A DNA stretch of 64,000 bases, from NCBI RefSeq assembly GCF_009696575.1, contig NZ_VULQ01000004.1, positions 1-64,000 of the forward strand. The letters run 5' to 3'. Of the stretch, positions 27,340 through 36,422 are shown piece by piece; within the stretch, counting starts at the first letter, position 1, and the number at the start of each line of letters is the position of its first letter. Source of the stretch: Anaerococcus porci (GTDB lineage Bacteria > Bacillota > Clostridia > Tissierellales > Peptoniphilaceae). A program made the translations under genes and the position numbers. Under the pieces are notes generated by a model. That model was not told the origin of the DNA. It saw only the letters and a program-made list of their open reading frames with translations, and did not search any database.

Positions 27340-28163
27340 ATAGTACACTAGGGTATATAAAAAATGATACTCCTATTCATAGGCTATCAGGAACAACAAA
27401 ACTAATGGTCTTTATCCTTCTTTCGATAATTGTAATGACGACATTTGATACAAGATACTTATTTTTCATTATGCTAATATCACTTATAACTATGAAAATA
27501 GCAAAGATTAAATGGGAAGATGTATCATTTTTGGTAAAGGTGGTATTTGTCTTTTCGCTGATAAATATTATAGCAATCTATATCTTTGAACCAGAATATG
27601 GAGTTAAACTTTACGGATCAAGAAATGTAATATTTGAAGGAATAGGAAGGTATTCACTAACAGCTGAACAGCTTTTCTATGAATTTAATGTAGTTTTAAA
27701 ATATTTTTCAACAATCCCACTAGCCCTAATCTTTATCCTAACAACAGATCCAAGTGAATTTTCATCAAGTCTAAATAGAATAGGAATATCATATAAAATT
27801 TCTTACGCAGTTGCTCTTGCTTTAAGATATATCCCAGATATACAGAATTCATACTATGAAATAAGACAAGCAAGTCAAGCCAGAGGAATAGAAATGAGCA
27901 GTAAGGTAGGACTAATAGATAGAGTTAAGGAGAGTGCAAACATAGTAATGCCACTAATTTTTGATAGCCTTGGAAGAATAGAAACCATAGCCCAAGCAAT
28001 GGAACTAAGGCGTTTTGGCAAAAACAAGACTAGGACTTGGTATAGGGCGAAGGATTTTTCAAGAAATGACTTTCTAGTTATAATAGGAGTAATAATTTTA
28101 CTAGCTCTGGGCGTTTCACTATTTTTTGTAAATGATGGAAGATTTTACAATCCATTTTTATAA
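27336..28163 (+). CDS. ECF transporter T component (EcfT)
   Basis: 275 residues. Membrane coupling subunit with five to six helices and two cytosolic coupling helices: the first Ala-Arg-Gly motif is seen in RQASQARGIEMSS, the second as AQAMELRRFGKNKTRTWY. It couples ATP hydrolysis by the double ATPase to S-component movement. Overlaps the ATPase gene by 4 bases (ATGA) and is the last gene of the operon. Confidence 0.88.
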   Translation: MNSTLGYIKNDTPIHRLSGTTKLMVFILLSIIVMTTFDTRYLFFIMLISLITMKIAKIKWEDVSFLVKVVFVFSLINIIAIYIFEPEYGVKLYGSRNVIFEGIGRYSLTAEQLFYEFNVVLKYFSTIPLALIFILTTDPSEFSSSLNRIGISYKISYAVALALRYIPDIQNSYYEIRQASQARGIEMSSKVGLIDRVKESANIVMPLIFDSLGRIETIAQAMELRRFGKNKTRTWYRAKDFSRNDFLVIIGVIILLALGVSLFFVNDGRFYNPFL

Positions 28164-28684
28164 AAATATATAGCAATAGATCTGAAAGATTTAACATACT
28201 CTTTATAGAGTATATATGATAAACAACGCCTATAATAACTATGTGAATTTTTCTAGACATGGTAGAAATTGTCTAAATTTCTTTCTCAATAATATAGGAA
28301 AAGAATATAGAATTTGATACTACAGATTCATCTTATTATAAAATAGCAATAGAAATATTTTGATCTGGAGCAAATGAACTTTATACTAATCTTTTGGAAA
28401 TGATTATGTAAGTTCATAAGGATTTTAGGCTAATACAAGTAGCATTTTATATAATATAAAAGTAGGTAATTTTGTATTTATAAGCTCTGACTAAGATAGA
28501 TTACAAATAAACGTGCATAACAAAATATCAAAGTGGTAATTAAATCTAACTAAGACATAAATCATACAATAAATAGGCTAGATTGGCCGGTATCTTATTA
28601 TAAGGCAGTAAAAAATATATAAGACAAAACTTGTTATGAGAAAAATTAAATATGAAAAAAGAGGAGTCTTTGGATTCTCTAAGA

Positions 28685-28733
28685 GCATCGACAAACTCAC
28701 GAAATTATTGATATTGTTGATGCTTTTTTTATT
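28685..28733 (+). terminator. terminator hairpin, family shared with 37861
   Basis: GCATCGACAA ... TTGTTGATGC stem followed by TTTTTTTATTT. It lies more than 500 bp after ecfT without an apparent gene of its own. It is nearly the same hairpin as the one at 37861-37897, and the flanking AAATTATTGAT and AAATTATAATTATG segments are shared too, so it looks copied. Confidence 0.6.
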
Positions 28734-28984
28734 TCCTAAAATTATAATTATGTTTTTTAATTCTATAATTCATTATTCATATTAGAGTAGAAGAATAAGG
28801 GCTTTATACTTTAAAAGTCATCTAAATTCAAACTCTATTTAAATTTTTATTTTTGTTTTTAAAACAATAATTAATATAATATTTTTTTCCTAAGCCAAAA
28901 AAGTGAAGTATGAATATTACTATCTATTATAAAATATAGTTAATAATGGACTTTAAATATTAATGATTAAGCTAAAACTCAAAT

Positions 28985-29006
28985 AAATAAGGACCTTAAA
29001 AGGTCC
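28985..29006 (-). terminator. terminator of the pepC gene
   Basis: On the - strand GGACCTT TT AAGGTCC forms a perfect 7-bp stem followed by TTATTTATTT, 45 bases past the pepC stop codon. Confidence 0.75.
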
Positions 29007-29051
29007 AAATTCAAATCAAAATATAGGCTTAAATTAAAATTATTTCTAGAA

Positions 29052-30377
29052 CTATCTTATATTTTTAAGCATCCTATACATAGGATCAAACTCATCATAA
29101 ACAATTTCTTTTTTATCCATTGCTTTTAAAACTTTTTGTGTTAGATATTTTTTGTCTACTATTATCTCAAAAGTATTTTCTCTAAACCACTCATCAGTCA
29201 TTGAAAAATATCCATCGTGGCCATTTTCATCTCCCCAAGAATTTTCTATTTTCCAATAATTTATTTTTTTTCCTCTCTTATCAAAGCCTGTAAGGTTCAT
29301 CGCATGACAAGCTGTTGAAAATCTTGCGTCTATTCTTTCAGCTTTAGTCATATCTTCATAGTTTATGAAGGTATCTTTTAGGTTGAACAAGTTTTCGTCT
29401 AGGATTCCACTTTCCCTATCCTCATTTATATCAACATCACAAGCAAACCACATGGTTTCTCCGTCTTTTATAGATTTTTGAGCAATTTTACTCATGGTAT
29501 CCATGTCGATGTTTATTCCCTTTAAATCTTCTAGGTCTACTGCGTTTTTGGACATTGTATCCACTAGAACCCTATTATAAGGATGTCTTGGATCATTTAA
29601 TAGTTTTACCTTGTTATCAAAAAAGTCTCCCACATATTTTTCGAAAAATAGCTTTGGGGTCATATCTTTTTCTATGTGATATTTATGATCTTTATCATAG
29701 TATTTAAAATCAAATTTTTCTACTGGTTTTCCTATAGATTTGGTGAAAATATTATAGGCATAGGATAGGCCTTTTTTTCTTAAATCTTCAATTTCTTTTT
29801 TATCATCAGACTTTCTTATATCCACAGCTATTTTCTTTAAGGCTCTTTCTAAAGTATAAAACATATAGAAAGAATTTTGAGAATTAAAAAGCTCTCCCAT
29901 AGCTGTTTTTGGAACTATTCCATATTTTTTTATAAGATAGTAAAAAAATTCAAAGTATCCACCATCGTTTGGTTCTGAGAAAAGTACATCTTCAACCCTT
30001 CTGTCCTTTATGTCCAAATCTTTTGTATCAATTATTCTTTGTAAGAACCTATTAGTTTTTTCCATATTGTCAAAAAAGTAAAGGTATGATTCAGAAAGCT
30101 CAAAGTTTTCCATATTTAGATTCTCTGCAATTTTCATTCTAATCATATTAAGACCTGCAAACATCCAGCACCTACCAGTTTTCTTTTGGTCTGTGACATC
30201 ATTTGTTTTAACTTCATTAGAGAAAATAAAATTATGTTTATTTATTACATTTTTATTTAAAGATGCTTCCCTTATTCCAACATTTGAGATAGCATTTGAT
30301 ATTATTTTATTTGACGGGTCTCTATCATATATTTCTTCTAATTCTTTATATAAATTTTTATCTAATTTCATATCCAC
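29052..30377 (-). CDS. pepC: aminopeptidase C / bleomycin hydrolase (C1 peptidase)
   Basis: 441 residues, normal length for PepC. A cytosolic papain-like cysteine aminopeptidase that trims peptides and can inactivate bleomycin. Catalytic residues visible: Cys70 in TGRCWMFAGLN, His in STACHAMNLTGFD and Asn in KIENSWGDENG. LSESYLYFFDNMEK is also a family hallmark. The end (DEFDPMYRMLKNI) corresponds to the C-terminal arm that enters the active site in this family. ATG 30377 with GGAGTGG upstream on the - strand. Monocistronic. Confidence 0.9.
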   Translation of the reverse strand: MDMKLDKNLYKELEEIYDRDPSNKIISNAISNVGIREASLNKNVINKHNFIFSNEVKTNDVTDQKKTGRCWMFAGLNMIRMKIAENLNMENFELSESYLYFFDNMEKTNRFLQRIIDTKDLDIKDRRVEDVLFSEPNDGGYFEFFYYLIKKYGIVPKTAMGELFNSQNSFYMFYTLERALKKIAVDIRKSDDKKEIEDLRKKGLSYAYNIFTKSIGKPVEKFDFKYYDKDHKYHIEKDMTPKLFFEKYVGDFFDNKVKLLNDPRHPYNRVLVDTMSKNAVDLEDLKGINIDMDTMSKIAQKSIKDGETMWFACDVDINEDRESGILDENLFNLKDTFINYEDMTKAERIDARFSTACHAMNLTGFDKRGKKINYWKIENSWGDENGHDGYFSMTDEWFRENTFEIIVDKKYLTQKVLKAMDKKEIVYDEFDPMYRMLKNIR

Positions 30378-30443
30378 TCCTTTGACTAAATTATACTACA
30401 TATTTTTATTATGATATAATTAAAACATGAAAAGGGGGATAGT

Positions 30444-30734
30444 ATGGACTTTATTTGGCCTATATTTACAGCATTATTTGTAATATTTATGCTTAATTTT
30501 ATATTAGACAGAAGGAAAGTTAACCTATATTTGTCCTTATTTATGGCTGTTTTATCCCTTGGATATGGTTTTGTTTTTGGTTTAAACTTTAAGGAAATTT
30601 ACTTCTTTTCCTTTCTTTTATCCATAGGACTTATTATTATATCCTTAAGAAAAGAAATAGAATCTTTCACAGTCATAGCAATTGCCCTTATGCTCGTAAT
30701 GCTTGCTATATTATTTAAGTACCCGCTTTTATAG
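30444..30734 (+). CDS. small integral membrane protein, unknown function
   Basis: 96 residues with three to four hydrophobic segments and a short charged loop (LRKEIESF). Ribosome site AAAGGGGGAT is seen before ATG 30444. No family recognised. It stands alone between the divergent pepC promoter and the ABC transporter operon; a short AT-rich gap separates it from the ATPase gene. Confidence 0.6.
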   Translation: MDFIWPIFTALFVIFMLNFILDRRKVNLYLSLFMAVLSLGYGFVFGLNFKEIYFFSFLLSIGLIIISLRKEIESFTVIAIALMLVMLAILFKYPLL

Positions 30735-30795
30735 TTATTATAAGATTAATATTTTAGTATTAAGTTATAAGGGATAAAATTTATAAGAGGTTTAT

Positions 30796-31866
30796 ATGAT
30801 AAAAATTGAAAAATTAAACAAGGTCTATGAGAATGGATACGAAGCTCTTAAAAGTGTTGACTTAGAGGTTCCTAAAGGAGCTTTGATGTCACTTTTAGGA
30901 CCAAGTGGTTGTGGGAAATCTACAATATTAAATATTGTTGCAGGACTTTTGGACCCTACAAAGGGTGATATAAAGTTTGATGGAGAGTCAGTAATTAATA
31001 AGCATCCTAAGGATAGAGATATTGGAATGGTATTTCAAAACTATGCTCTCTACCCACACATGAGTGTTTTGGAAAATGTAATATTTCCACTTACAGTTGG
31101 AAGCAATAAAATAAAAAAACAAGAGGCAGTTAAGATTGCTCAAAAATATATAGATCTTACTGATATTTCTGATATAAAAGACAAAAAGCCTAAGGCACTT
31201 TCAGGTGGGCAGCAACAAAGGGTTGCTATAGCAAGGGCTCTTGTACAAAATCCTAAAATCTTACTTTTAGATGAACCTTTAAGTAACCTAGATGCAAGGC
31301 TAAGGATAAAGATTCGTGAAGAAATTAGATCGATTGTAAAAAAACTTGGGGTAACTACAGTTTTTGTAACACATGATCAAGAAGAGGCCTTATCTATTTC
31401 TGACTATATAGCCCTTATGGATAAGGAGATAATTTAACAAGTTGATATTCCACAAAACTTATACCTAAATCCTTCCAATCTTTTTGTGGCGAAATTTATA
31501 GGAACTCCTATAATTAATACATATAAGGCAAGCTTTGATGGAAACTCTTTGATTACAAAAGATTTCTCTATTAAATTATCTGAGCTAGAAAATAGTAGAT
31601 TTAGAGAAGAGTTTAAAAGTGGTGAAGATTATACCCTTGCCATAAGACCAGAACACCTTAAGATAAGTGAGGGAGGAATTCCTGTAGAAGTTATATCAAT
31701 TGAGATGATAGGAAGATATATGATTGTCCATTTTGATTTAGATAATGAGAAATCAAGGCTTTTGGTAGATTCCAATATTTTGATAAATGAGGGTGATAGG
31801 ATCAATCTTTCCATAGATTATCCTTCAATTTATATATTTGATAAGGATGATAGGAGAGTCTACTGA
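30796..31866 (+). pseudogene. carbohydrate ABC transporter ATPase (UgpC/MalK-like) split by an in-frame stop
   Basis: One continuous frame interrupted by TAA at 31435-31437. Upstream part (213 residues): Walker A GPSGCGKST, Q-loop MVFQNYALYPHM, signature LSGGQQQRVAI, Walker B ILLLDEPLSNLDA and the H-loop VTHDQEEAL are intact. Downstream, the same frame continues as QVDIPQNLYLNPSNLFVAKFIGTP and a TOBE/OB domain to 31866. The stop replaces the Gln/Glu normally found in MNKG.I.Q..TP, so a single base change explains it. A truncated ATPase lacking the regulatory domain, readthrough, or sequencing error are the options. The permease gene starts at the final TGA (overlap 1 base). Confidence 0.8.
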
Positions 31867-32750
31867 TGAAAAACAGATTCAAATATAAGGCCGAAAATTC
31901 ACCTAAGGCTTGGCTTTATTTATTGCCTGCTCTTATATTTATACTAATATTTAATGTATACCCTTTGATTAGGACATTTACTATGGCTATGAAGTCAAAC
32001 AATATACTAAATCCAGAATTCCTTGGTCTTTCAAACTTTTCCTATGTTTTAAAAGATCCACAATTTCATTTAGCTATGAAAAATACTTTTATATATGCCA
32101 TAACGGTAGTGCCAGGCTCAATTATTATAGCTATGATAATTGCCCTAATTCTTTATACTAAGATTAAGGGAGTGAAGTTTTTTGAAACAATATTTTTTAT
32201 TCCTTATCTTACTTCTGTTATAGCTATAGGTATTGTATTTAGGTATTTATTTAATGGTCAATATGGTATAATTAACTTTCTTTTAGAGAAGGTAGGGCTT
32301 GGACCATATAACTTCCTAGATGACCCAAATTACAACATGCCAGCCCTAATTGTGTTTGGTATATGGAATAGTTTGGCTTTTAACATAATAATAATTCTTG
32401 CAGGACTTAGGGGTATAGATAAATCCTACTATAAAATTGCTGAAACCTTTGGTGCAAGCAAGTTTGAGCAATTTGTAAAAATAACCCTACCTCAACTTAA
32501 CTCTATTATGACTTTTCTAACTATAACAAGTTTTATAGGGGCCTTTAAGGTTTATAGCCAAATATTTGCCCTCTTTAATGGTTCGGCAGGTATTGGCAAT
32601 AGGTTGGTTACTGCAGTATTTTATATATTTAATAAGTTTTATGTAGAAAATAGGTATGGTCAAGCTATGGCTGCAGCTGTAATTTTGTTTATATTTTTGT
32701 TAATATTGACCTTTATTCAAAGGCTAATATTTAGAAAGCTTGAGGACTAA
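31866..32750 (+). CDS. sugar ABC transporter permease, UgpA/MalF type
   Basis: 294 residues, six membrane helices. Family features: N-terminal AWLYLLPALIFILIFNVYPLIRTF, and the cytosolic EAA loop YKIAETFGASKFEQFVKITLPQL which docks to the ATPase. Starts at the ATG overlapping the stop of the ATPase frame and ends 0 bases before the second permease. Forms the heterodimeric channel for an oligosaccharide or glycerol-phosphate importer; the actual sugar is unknown. Confidence 0.88.
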   Translation: MKNRFKYKAENSPKAWLYLLPALIFILIFNVYPLIRTFTMAMKSNNILNPEFLGLSNFSYVLKDPQFHLAMKNTFIYAITVVPGSIIIAMIIALILYTKIKGVKFFETIFFIPYLTSVIAIGIVFRYLFNGQYGIINFLLEKVGLGPYNFLDDPNYNMPALIVFGIWNSLAFNIIIILAGLRGIDKSYYKIAETFGASKFEQFVKITLPQLNSIMTFLTITSFIGAFKVYSQIFALFNGSAGIGNRLVTAVFYIFNKFYVENRYGQAMAAAVILFIFLLILTFIQRLIFRKLED

Positions 32751-33569
32751 ATGAAAAAAATAGGTAAATTATTTCAATATATATTTGTAATACTAATGGC
32801 AATTATTACTCTCTTTCCTTTTGTCTACATGATTTTATCATCAGTAATGACTTACCAAGAAGTAATATCTATACCGCCAACTTTGATACCAAAAGGCTTA
32901 AACTTTAAAAACTACTCTGAGGCTATGAAGGTTGCACCTTTTGCTAGATACTTTTTAAATACAATTTTTGTAACAAGTATAAATACTATAGCAACCTTAA
33001 TTACAACAACACTAGCAGCTTTTGCCTTAAACTTTATGAATTTTAAATACAAAAATGCCCTTCAAACCTTTCTCATATCACTATTGATGATACCTTTTGA
33101 AATAGTAGTTTTTACAAATTTTAGAACAATTGCAAACATTAAACTAATAGATACCTATCTTGCTTTAATTCTTCCCTTTATGGCAAGTGTTTATTATATC
33201 TTCTACCTTAAACAATTTCTAAATTCTATCCCTAAAGAATATTACAATGTTGCCAAGGTAGATGGAGCAAGCGACTTTGAATTTATCAGAAAGGTTATGA
33301 TACCTATGTCTAAGTCAAACTTATTTACCATAGGATTATTAAATTTCATAACAGGTTGGAATTCATTTTTATGGCCAATCCTTGTTACAAACTCAAAGGA
33401 GATGAGGATGATTTCAAATGGTCTATCAGCTTTTGCAACAGAGGCAGGTTCCCTAATTCATCTTCAAATGGCAGCTTCAACAATAACAATTCTTCCAATA
33501 CTTATCCTTTACTTTTTGTTTAGAAAGAGAATACTAGAAGGAGTTTCATATGGTGGAATCAAAGGATAG
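32751..33569 (+). CDS. sugar ABC transporter permease, UgpE/MalG type
   Basis: 272 residues with six membrane helices. The EAA motif is YNVAKVDGASDFEFIRKVMIPMSK, and the typical C terminus RILEGVSYGGIKG is present. The ATG follows the stop of the partner permease directly. Its last 20 bases overlap the next gene, an RNase J-like protein, which is unexpected within a transporter operon. Confidence 0.88.
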   Translation: MKKIGKLFQYIFVILMAIITLFPFVYMILSSVMTYQEVISIPPTLIPKGLNFKNYSEAMKVAPFARYFLNTIFVTSINTIATLITTTLAAFALNFMNFKYKNALQTFLISLLMIPFEIVVFTNFRTIANIKLIDTYLALILPFMASVYYIFYLKQFLNSIPKEYYNVAKVDGASDFEFIRKVMIPMSKSNLFTIGLLNFITGWNSFLWPILVTNSKEMRMISNGLSAFATEAGSLIHLQMAASTITILPILILYFLFRKRILEGVSYGGIKG

Positions 33570-34860
33570 GACAAGAATAGTCTTTCATAAGGGAACTCAT
33601 ACCATAGGGGGAACTCTTATAGAAATAAAATATAAAAAATCAAGGATATTTTTTGATTTAGGAGCCCTATTTAACAGGGAAATTGTGATAAAAGATTTAG
33701 ATGATTTAATAGAAAACAATCTTTGTGCTTATGTAGATGGTCTTTATGATAAAAATGCAAGTAGTAAGGATATGGTAAAAGATGACTATTATTATGAAAA
33801 TGAAGCTTTGTTTTTTTCCCATATTCATCTAGACCATACATCTTTGATAAACTATACTAATCCTAAGATAAAAGTTTACTGCTCCAAAGATTCCAAGAAA
33901 GCGTTAGAGGCCTTATCAATAAATAATAAATTTGTCTATCCATTTAGTAAAAATCAAAAGTTAGAAGGATATATTAGAAATATTGAGGGAGTAGACTATG
34001 GCGATATCGTTAAAATAGGAGATATAGAAGTTCAATTTATAAGAGTTGATCATGATGGTTTTGGAGCTTGTGGTTTTATTATAAAAACTTTCGATAAGAA
34101 AATCTCTTATACTGGAGATATCAGACTTCATGGATTTAGAAGAAAAGATAGTGAAAACTTCATAAAACATGCTCAAAACTCAGACTATCTTATAACTGAG
34201 GGAGTAAGCTTTTCATTTAATAGGCTAGGAGAAGATGAAGCTGAGATAGGTGAAGCTGAACTTATTGAAAATATTGTAAAGGTAATTAAAAAAAATAAGA
34301 ATAGACCTATTTTATTTAACTACTATCAAGGAAATTTTGAAAGAATAAAGAAGCTTATAGAAAATCTTAGGGGTATAAGAAAACTTGTTTTTTCTGAATA
34401 CAATGCTTATACCATAAAAAAGGTTCTAGGTCTTAATCTCTACTATATAAAAGATAGGGACTATGACTATAAACTAGATAAAGACTTAGAAATCAATTTA
34501 GATGATATTGTAAAAAATAAATCTTCTTATCTTTTACAAATTAGAAAAGATGATGTAGATTTGGGAGAATTTTTTGAAGGAGGTATTTATATTCACACAG
34601 ATGCAGAACCTTTGGGAGACTATGATCCGGAATATATGCCTTTTATGAAAAAATTAGAAAAATTTAATATTAAAGTTTTAATTATGAAAACTTCTGGTCA
34701 TGCTCCTACAGAGGATATAAATTATATAATAGAGAAAATTAATCCTAAAAAGTTATTCACAATTCACTCTAAAAATCCAGAATGGGTATATAATGATAGT
34801 AGAAGTAGATTCAAAGATAGGGGATATGCTCCCTATGATGGAGAAGAAATTATTTTGTAA
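33550..34860 (+). CDS. RNase J-like metallo-beta-lactamase fold protein
   Basis: 436 residues. Zinc motif SHIHLDHTSL (HxHxDH), KISYTGDIRLHG, a beta-CASP-like insertion (LFNYYQGNFERIKKLIENL), and a C-terminal SGHAPTEDINYIIEKINPKKLFTIHSKNP which matches the RMMBL part of nucleases such as RNase J. The sequence diverges from housekeeping RNase J (about 550 residues) and lacks its extra C-terminal domain. ATG 33550 with AGAAGGAG; overlaps the permease gene by 20 bases. Probably an exo/endonuclease or a related hydrolase; link to sugar uptake unknown. Confidence 0.72.
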   Translation: MVESKDRTRIVFHKGTHTIGGTLIEIKYKKSRIFFDLGALFNREIVIKDLDDLIENNLCAYVDGLYDKNASSKDMVKDDYYYENEALFFSHIHLDHTSLINYTNPKIKVYCSKDSKKALEALSINNKFVYPFSKNQKLEGYIRNIEGVDYGDIVKIGDIEVQFIRVDHDGFGACGFIIKTFDKKISYTGDIRLHGFRRKDSENFIKHAQNSDYLITEGVSFSFNRLGEDEAEIGEAELIENIVKVIKKNKNRPILFNYYQGNFERIKKLIENLRGIRKLVFSEYNAYTIKKVLGLNLYYIKDRDYDYKLDKDLEINLDDIVKNKSSYLLQIRKDDVDLGEFFEGGIYIHTDAEPLGDYDPEYMPFMKKLEKFNIKVLIMKTSGHAPTEDINYIIEKINPKKLFTIHSKNPEWVYNDSRSRFKDRGYAPYDGEEIIL

Positions 34861-34869
34861 GGAGAAAGT

Positions 34870-36189
34870 ATGAAAATCAAAAAAATTCTAAAAACTTCTT
34901 TGGCACTAGCCTTATCATTAGGCGTATTAGTAGGCTGTGGCGGAAATGAAAAGGCTAATACTGCATCAAATGATGCTAGTAATGCTAGTACTGAGAAAAA
35001 GGAAAGTACAATAGTTGAAGACCTAAAAGACAAGAAGGTAGAAATCACTTTTTGGCATGCGATGAGTGGTGGCCAAGGTGAAGCATTAGAAAAATTGGTA
35101 AAAGAATTTGAAGAAAAAAATCCTAATATCAAGGTAAATCTTCAAAATCAAGCAGCCTACAAGGATTTAAATCAAAAACTAACAGCAACTATGCAATCAG
35201 TTGACCAACTTCCAACTATAACTCAAGCTTACCCAGACTGGATGGTACAATTTATAGATGGGGGATTAGTTCAAGATCTAAAACCTTATATAGAAAATGA
35301 AAAATTGAAATTTGATAACTATGATGACATAGTGGAAGGCTTAAGAAATGAAGTAGAAAAAGATGGCAAAATAATGGCCCTTCCTTTCAATAAGTCTACA
35401 GAAATCTTTTGGTACAATAAGTCATTGTTTGATGAATTAGGACTTAAGGTTCCAAGAAATTACGATGAACTAAAGGAAGTAGCAAAGAAAATTCACGATG
35501 AGAAGGGAATTGCTGGAGTAGGATTTGACTCGCTTTCAAACTATTATCAAACCTACCTTGAGAATAAAGGAATCAAGATGGATTCAAAACTTGATGTAAC
35601 AAGTGATGTATCAAAAGAGGCTATAAACTATTATCTAGATGGTATAAAAGAAGGATACTTTAGAATTGCAGGAAGTGACAAATATATGTCAGCTCCATTT
35701 GCAAATGAACAAGTAGGAGCCTATATTGGTTCAAATGCAGGTGAAGTGTATGTAAAAGATGGAGTTCAAGGTAAATTTGAATATGAAGCGGCAGCATATC
35801 CAGCAGAGAAATCTGTTCAACAAGGTACAAATATCTACATGTTTAACAATGCAACAGAGGAAGAAAAAACTGCAGCATACCTATTCTTGAAATTCTTAAC
35901 AGAAAAAGACAGTCAAATCCAATTTGGACTTGATACTGGATATATACCAGTAAGACAATCTGCTATAAAAGATGATGCCTATAAAAATTCCGACTCAAAA
36001 GTTGCCCCAATCATAGGTGAAGCAACAAAAGAACTTTATACAAGAGTAGTTGAACCAGGTAGCCAACAAGCCTACAATGATACCCAATCCTTCCTTGAAA
36101 AAATATTCTCAAATCCAGAAAATGTAGACTTGGATAAGGAATTGGAATCTTTCAAACAAACTTATGAGTCAGCTTACCAACAACAATAA
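34870..36189 (+). CDS. extracellular sugar-binding lipoprotein (UgpB-like)
   Basis: 439 residues. Lipobox VGCGG makes it a membrane-anchored lipoprotein on the outer face; a Ser/Asn/Ala-rich linker (NTASNDASNAST) follows, then a type-1/2 ABC solute-binding fold: ITFWHAMSGGQGEALEKLVKEFEEKNPNI, LPFNKSTEIFWYNKSLFDELG and ATEEEKTAAYLFLKFLT. This is the expected binding protein for the preceding permeases. Followed by a terminator; AAGGAG nine bases before the ATG. Confidence 0.88.
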   Translation: MKIKKILKTSLALALSLGVLVGCGGNEKANTASNDASNASTEKKESTIVEDLKDKKVEITFWHAMSGGQGEALEKLVKEFEEKNPNIKVNLQNQAAYKDLNQKLTATMQSVDQLPTITQAYPDWMVQFIDGGLVQDLKPYIENEKLKFDNYDDIVEGLRNEVEKDGKIMALPFNKSTEIFWYNKSLFDELGLKVPRNYDELKEVAKKIHDEKGIAGVGFDSLSNYYQTYLENKGIKMDSKLDVTSDVSKEAINYYLDGIKEGYFRIAGSDKYMSAPFANEQVGAYIGSNAGEVYVKDGVQGKFEYEAAAYPAEKSVQQGTNIYMFNNATEEEKTAAYLFLKFLTEKDSQIQFGLDTGYIPVRQSAIKDDAYKNSDSKVAPIIGEATKELYTRVVEPGSQQAYNDTQSFLEKIFSNPENVDLDKELESFKQTYESAYQQQ

Positions 36190-36215
36190 TAAAAACTGTT
36201 AGGGGTTTATGATAT

Positions 36216-36260
36216 ATCCCCTCTTTACTAGACAAAGCAGTAAGGAGGGGATTTTTATTT
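36216..36260 (+). terminator. rho-independent terminator
   Basis: ATCCCCTC-TTTACT pairs with AGTAAGGAGGGGAT, followed by TTTTATTT. It separates the first sugar-binding lipoprotein gene from the next, which has its own promoter. Confidence 0.8.
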
Positions 36261-36358
36261 GAAAGTATTGTTTTCCTTTTTCATCAACAAAATCTTTAAT
36301 ACTAACTATTTTAGACATTTGAATCTTTAAGAGATTATGAAAATGTTTACTTTATTTC

Positions 36359-36387
36359 TTGACAAAATTGCAAAGACTTTATATAAT
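36359..36387 (+). promoter_or_regulatory. strong sigma-A promoter
   Basis: TTGACA (36359-36364), 17-bp spacer, TATAAT (36382-36387): both hexamers match consensus. It drives the second binding-protein gene, with a TAGGAGG ribosome site downstream. Confidence 0.85.
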
Positions 36388-36422
36388 AATGGAAAAGGTA
36401 ATTACCATATTAGGAGGAAATT

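Larger units (their letters stand above)
28164..29051. other. 888-bp non-coding region with hairpins
   Basis: Between the end of ecfT and the end of pepC on the other strand. It contains the inverted repeat ATACTCT TTAT AGAGTAT (28196-28213), the terminator at 28685-28733 and the pepC terminator near 28985. Otherwise no coding character on either strand. The stretch after the 28685 terminator shares sequence with the region after the 37861 terminator and with ~23620, suggesting remnants of a dispersed element. Confidence 0.4.
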
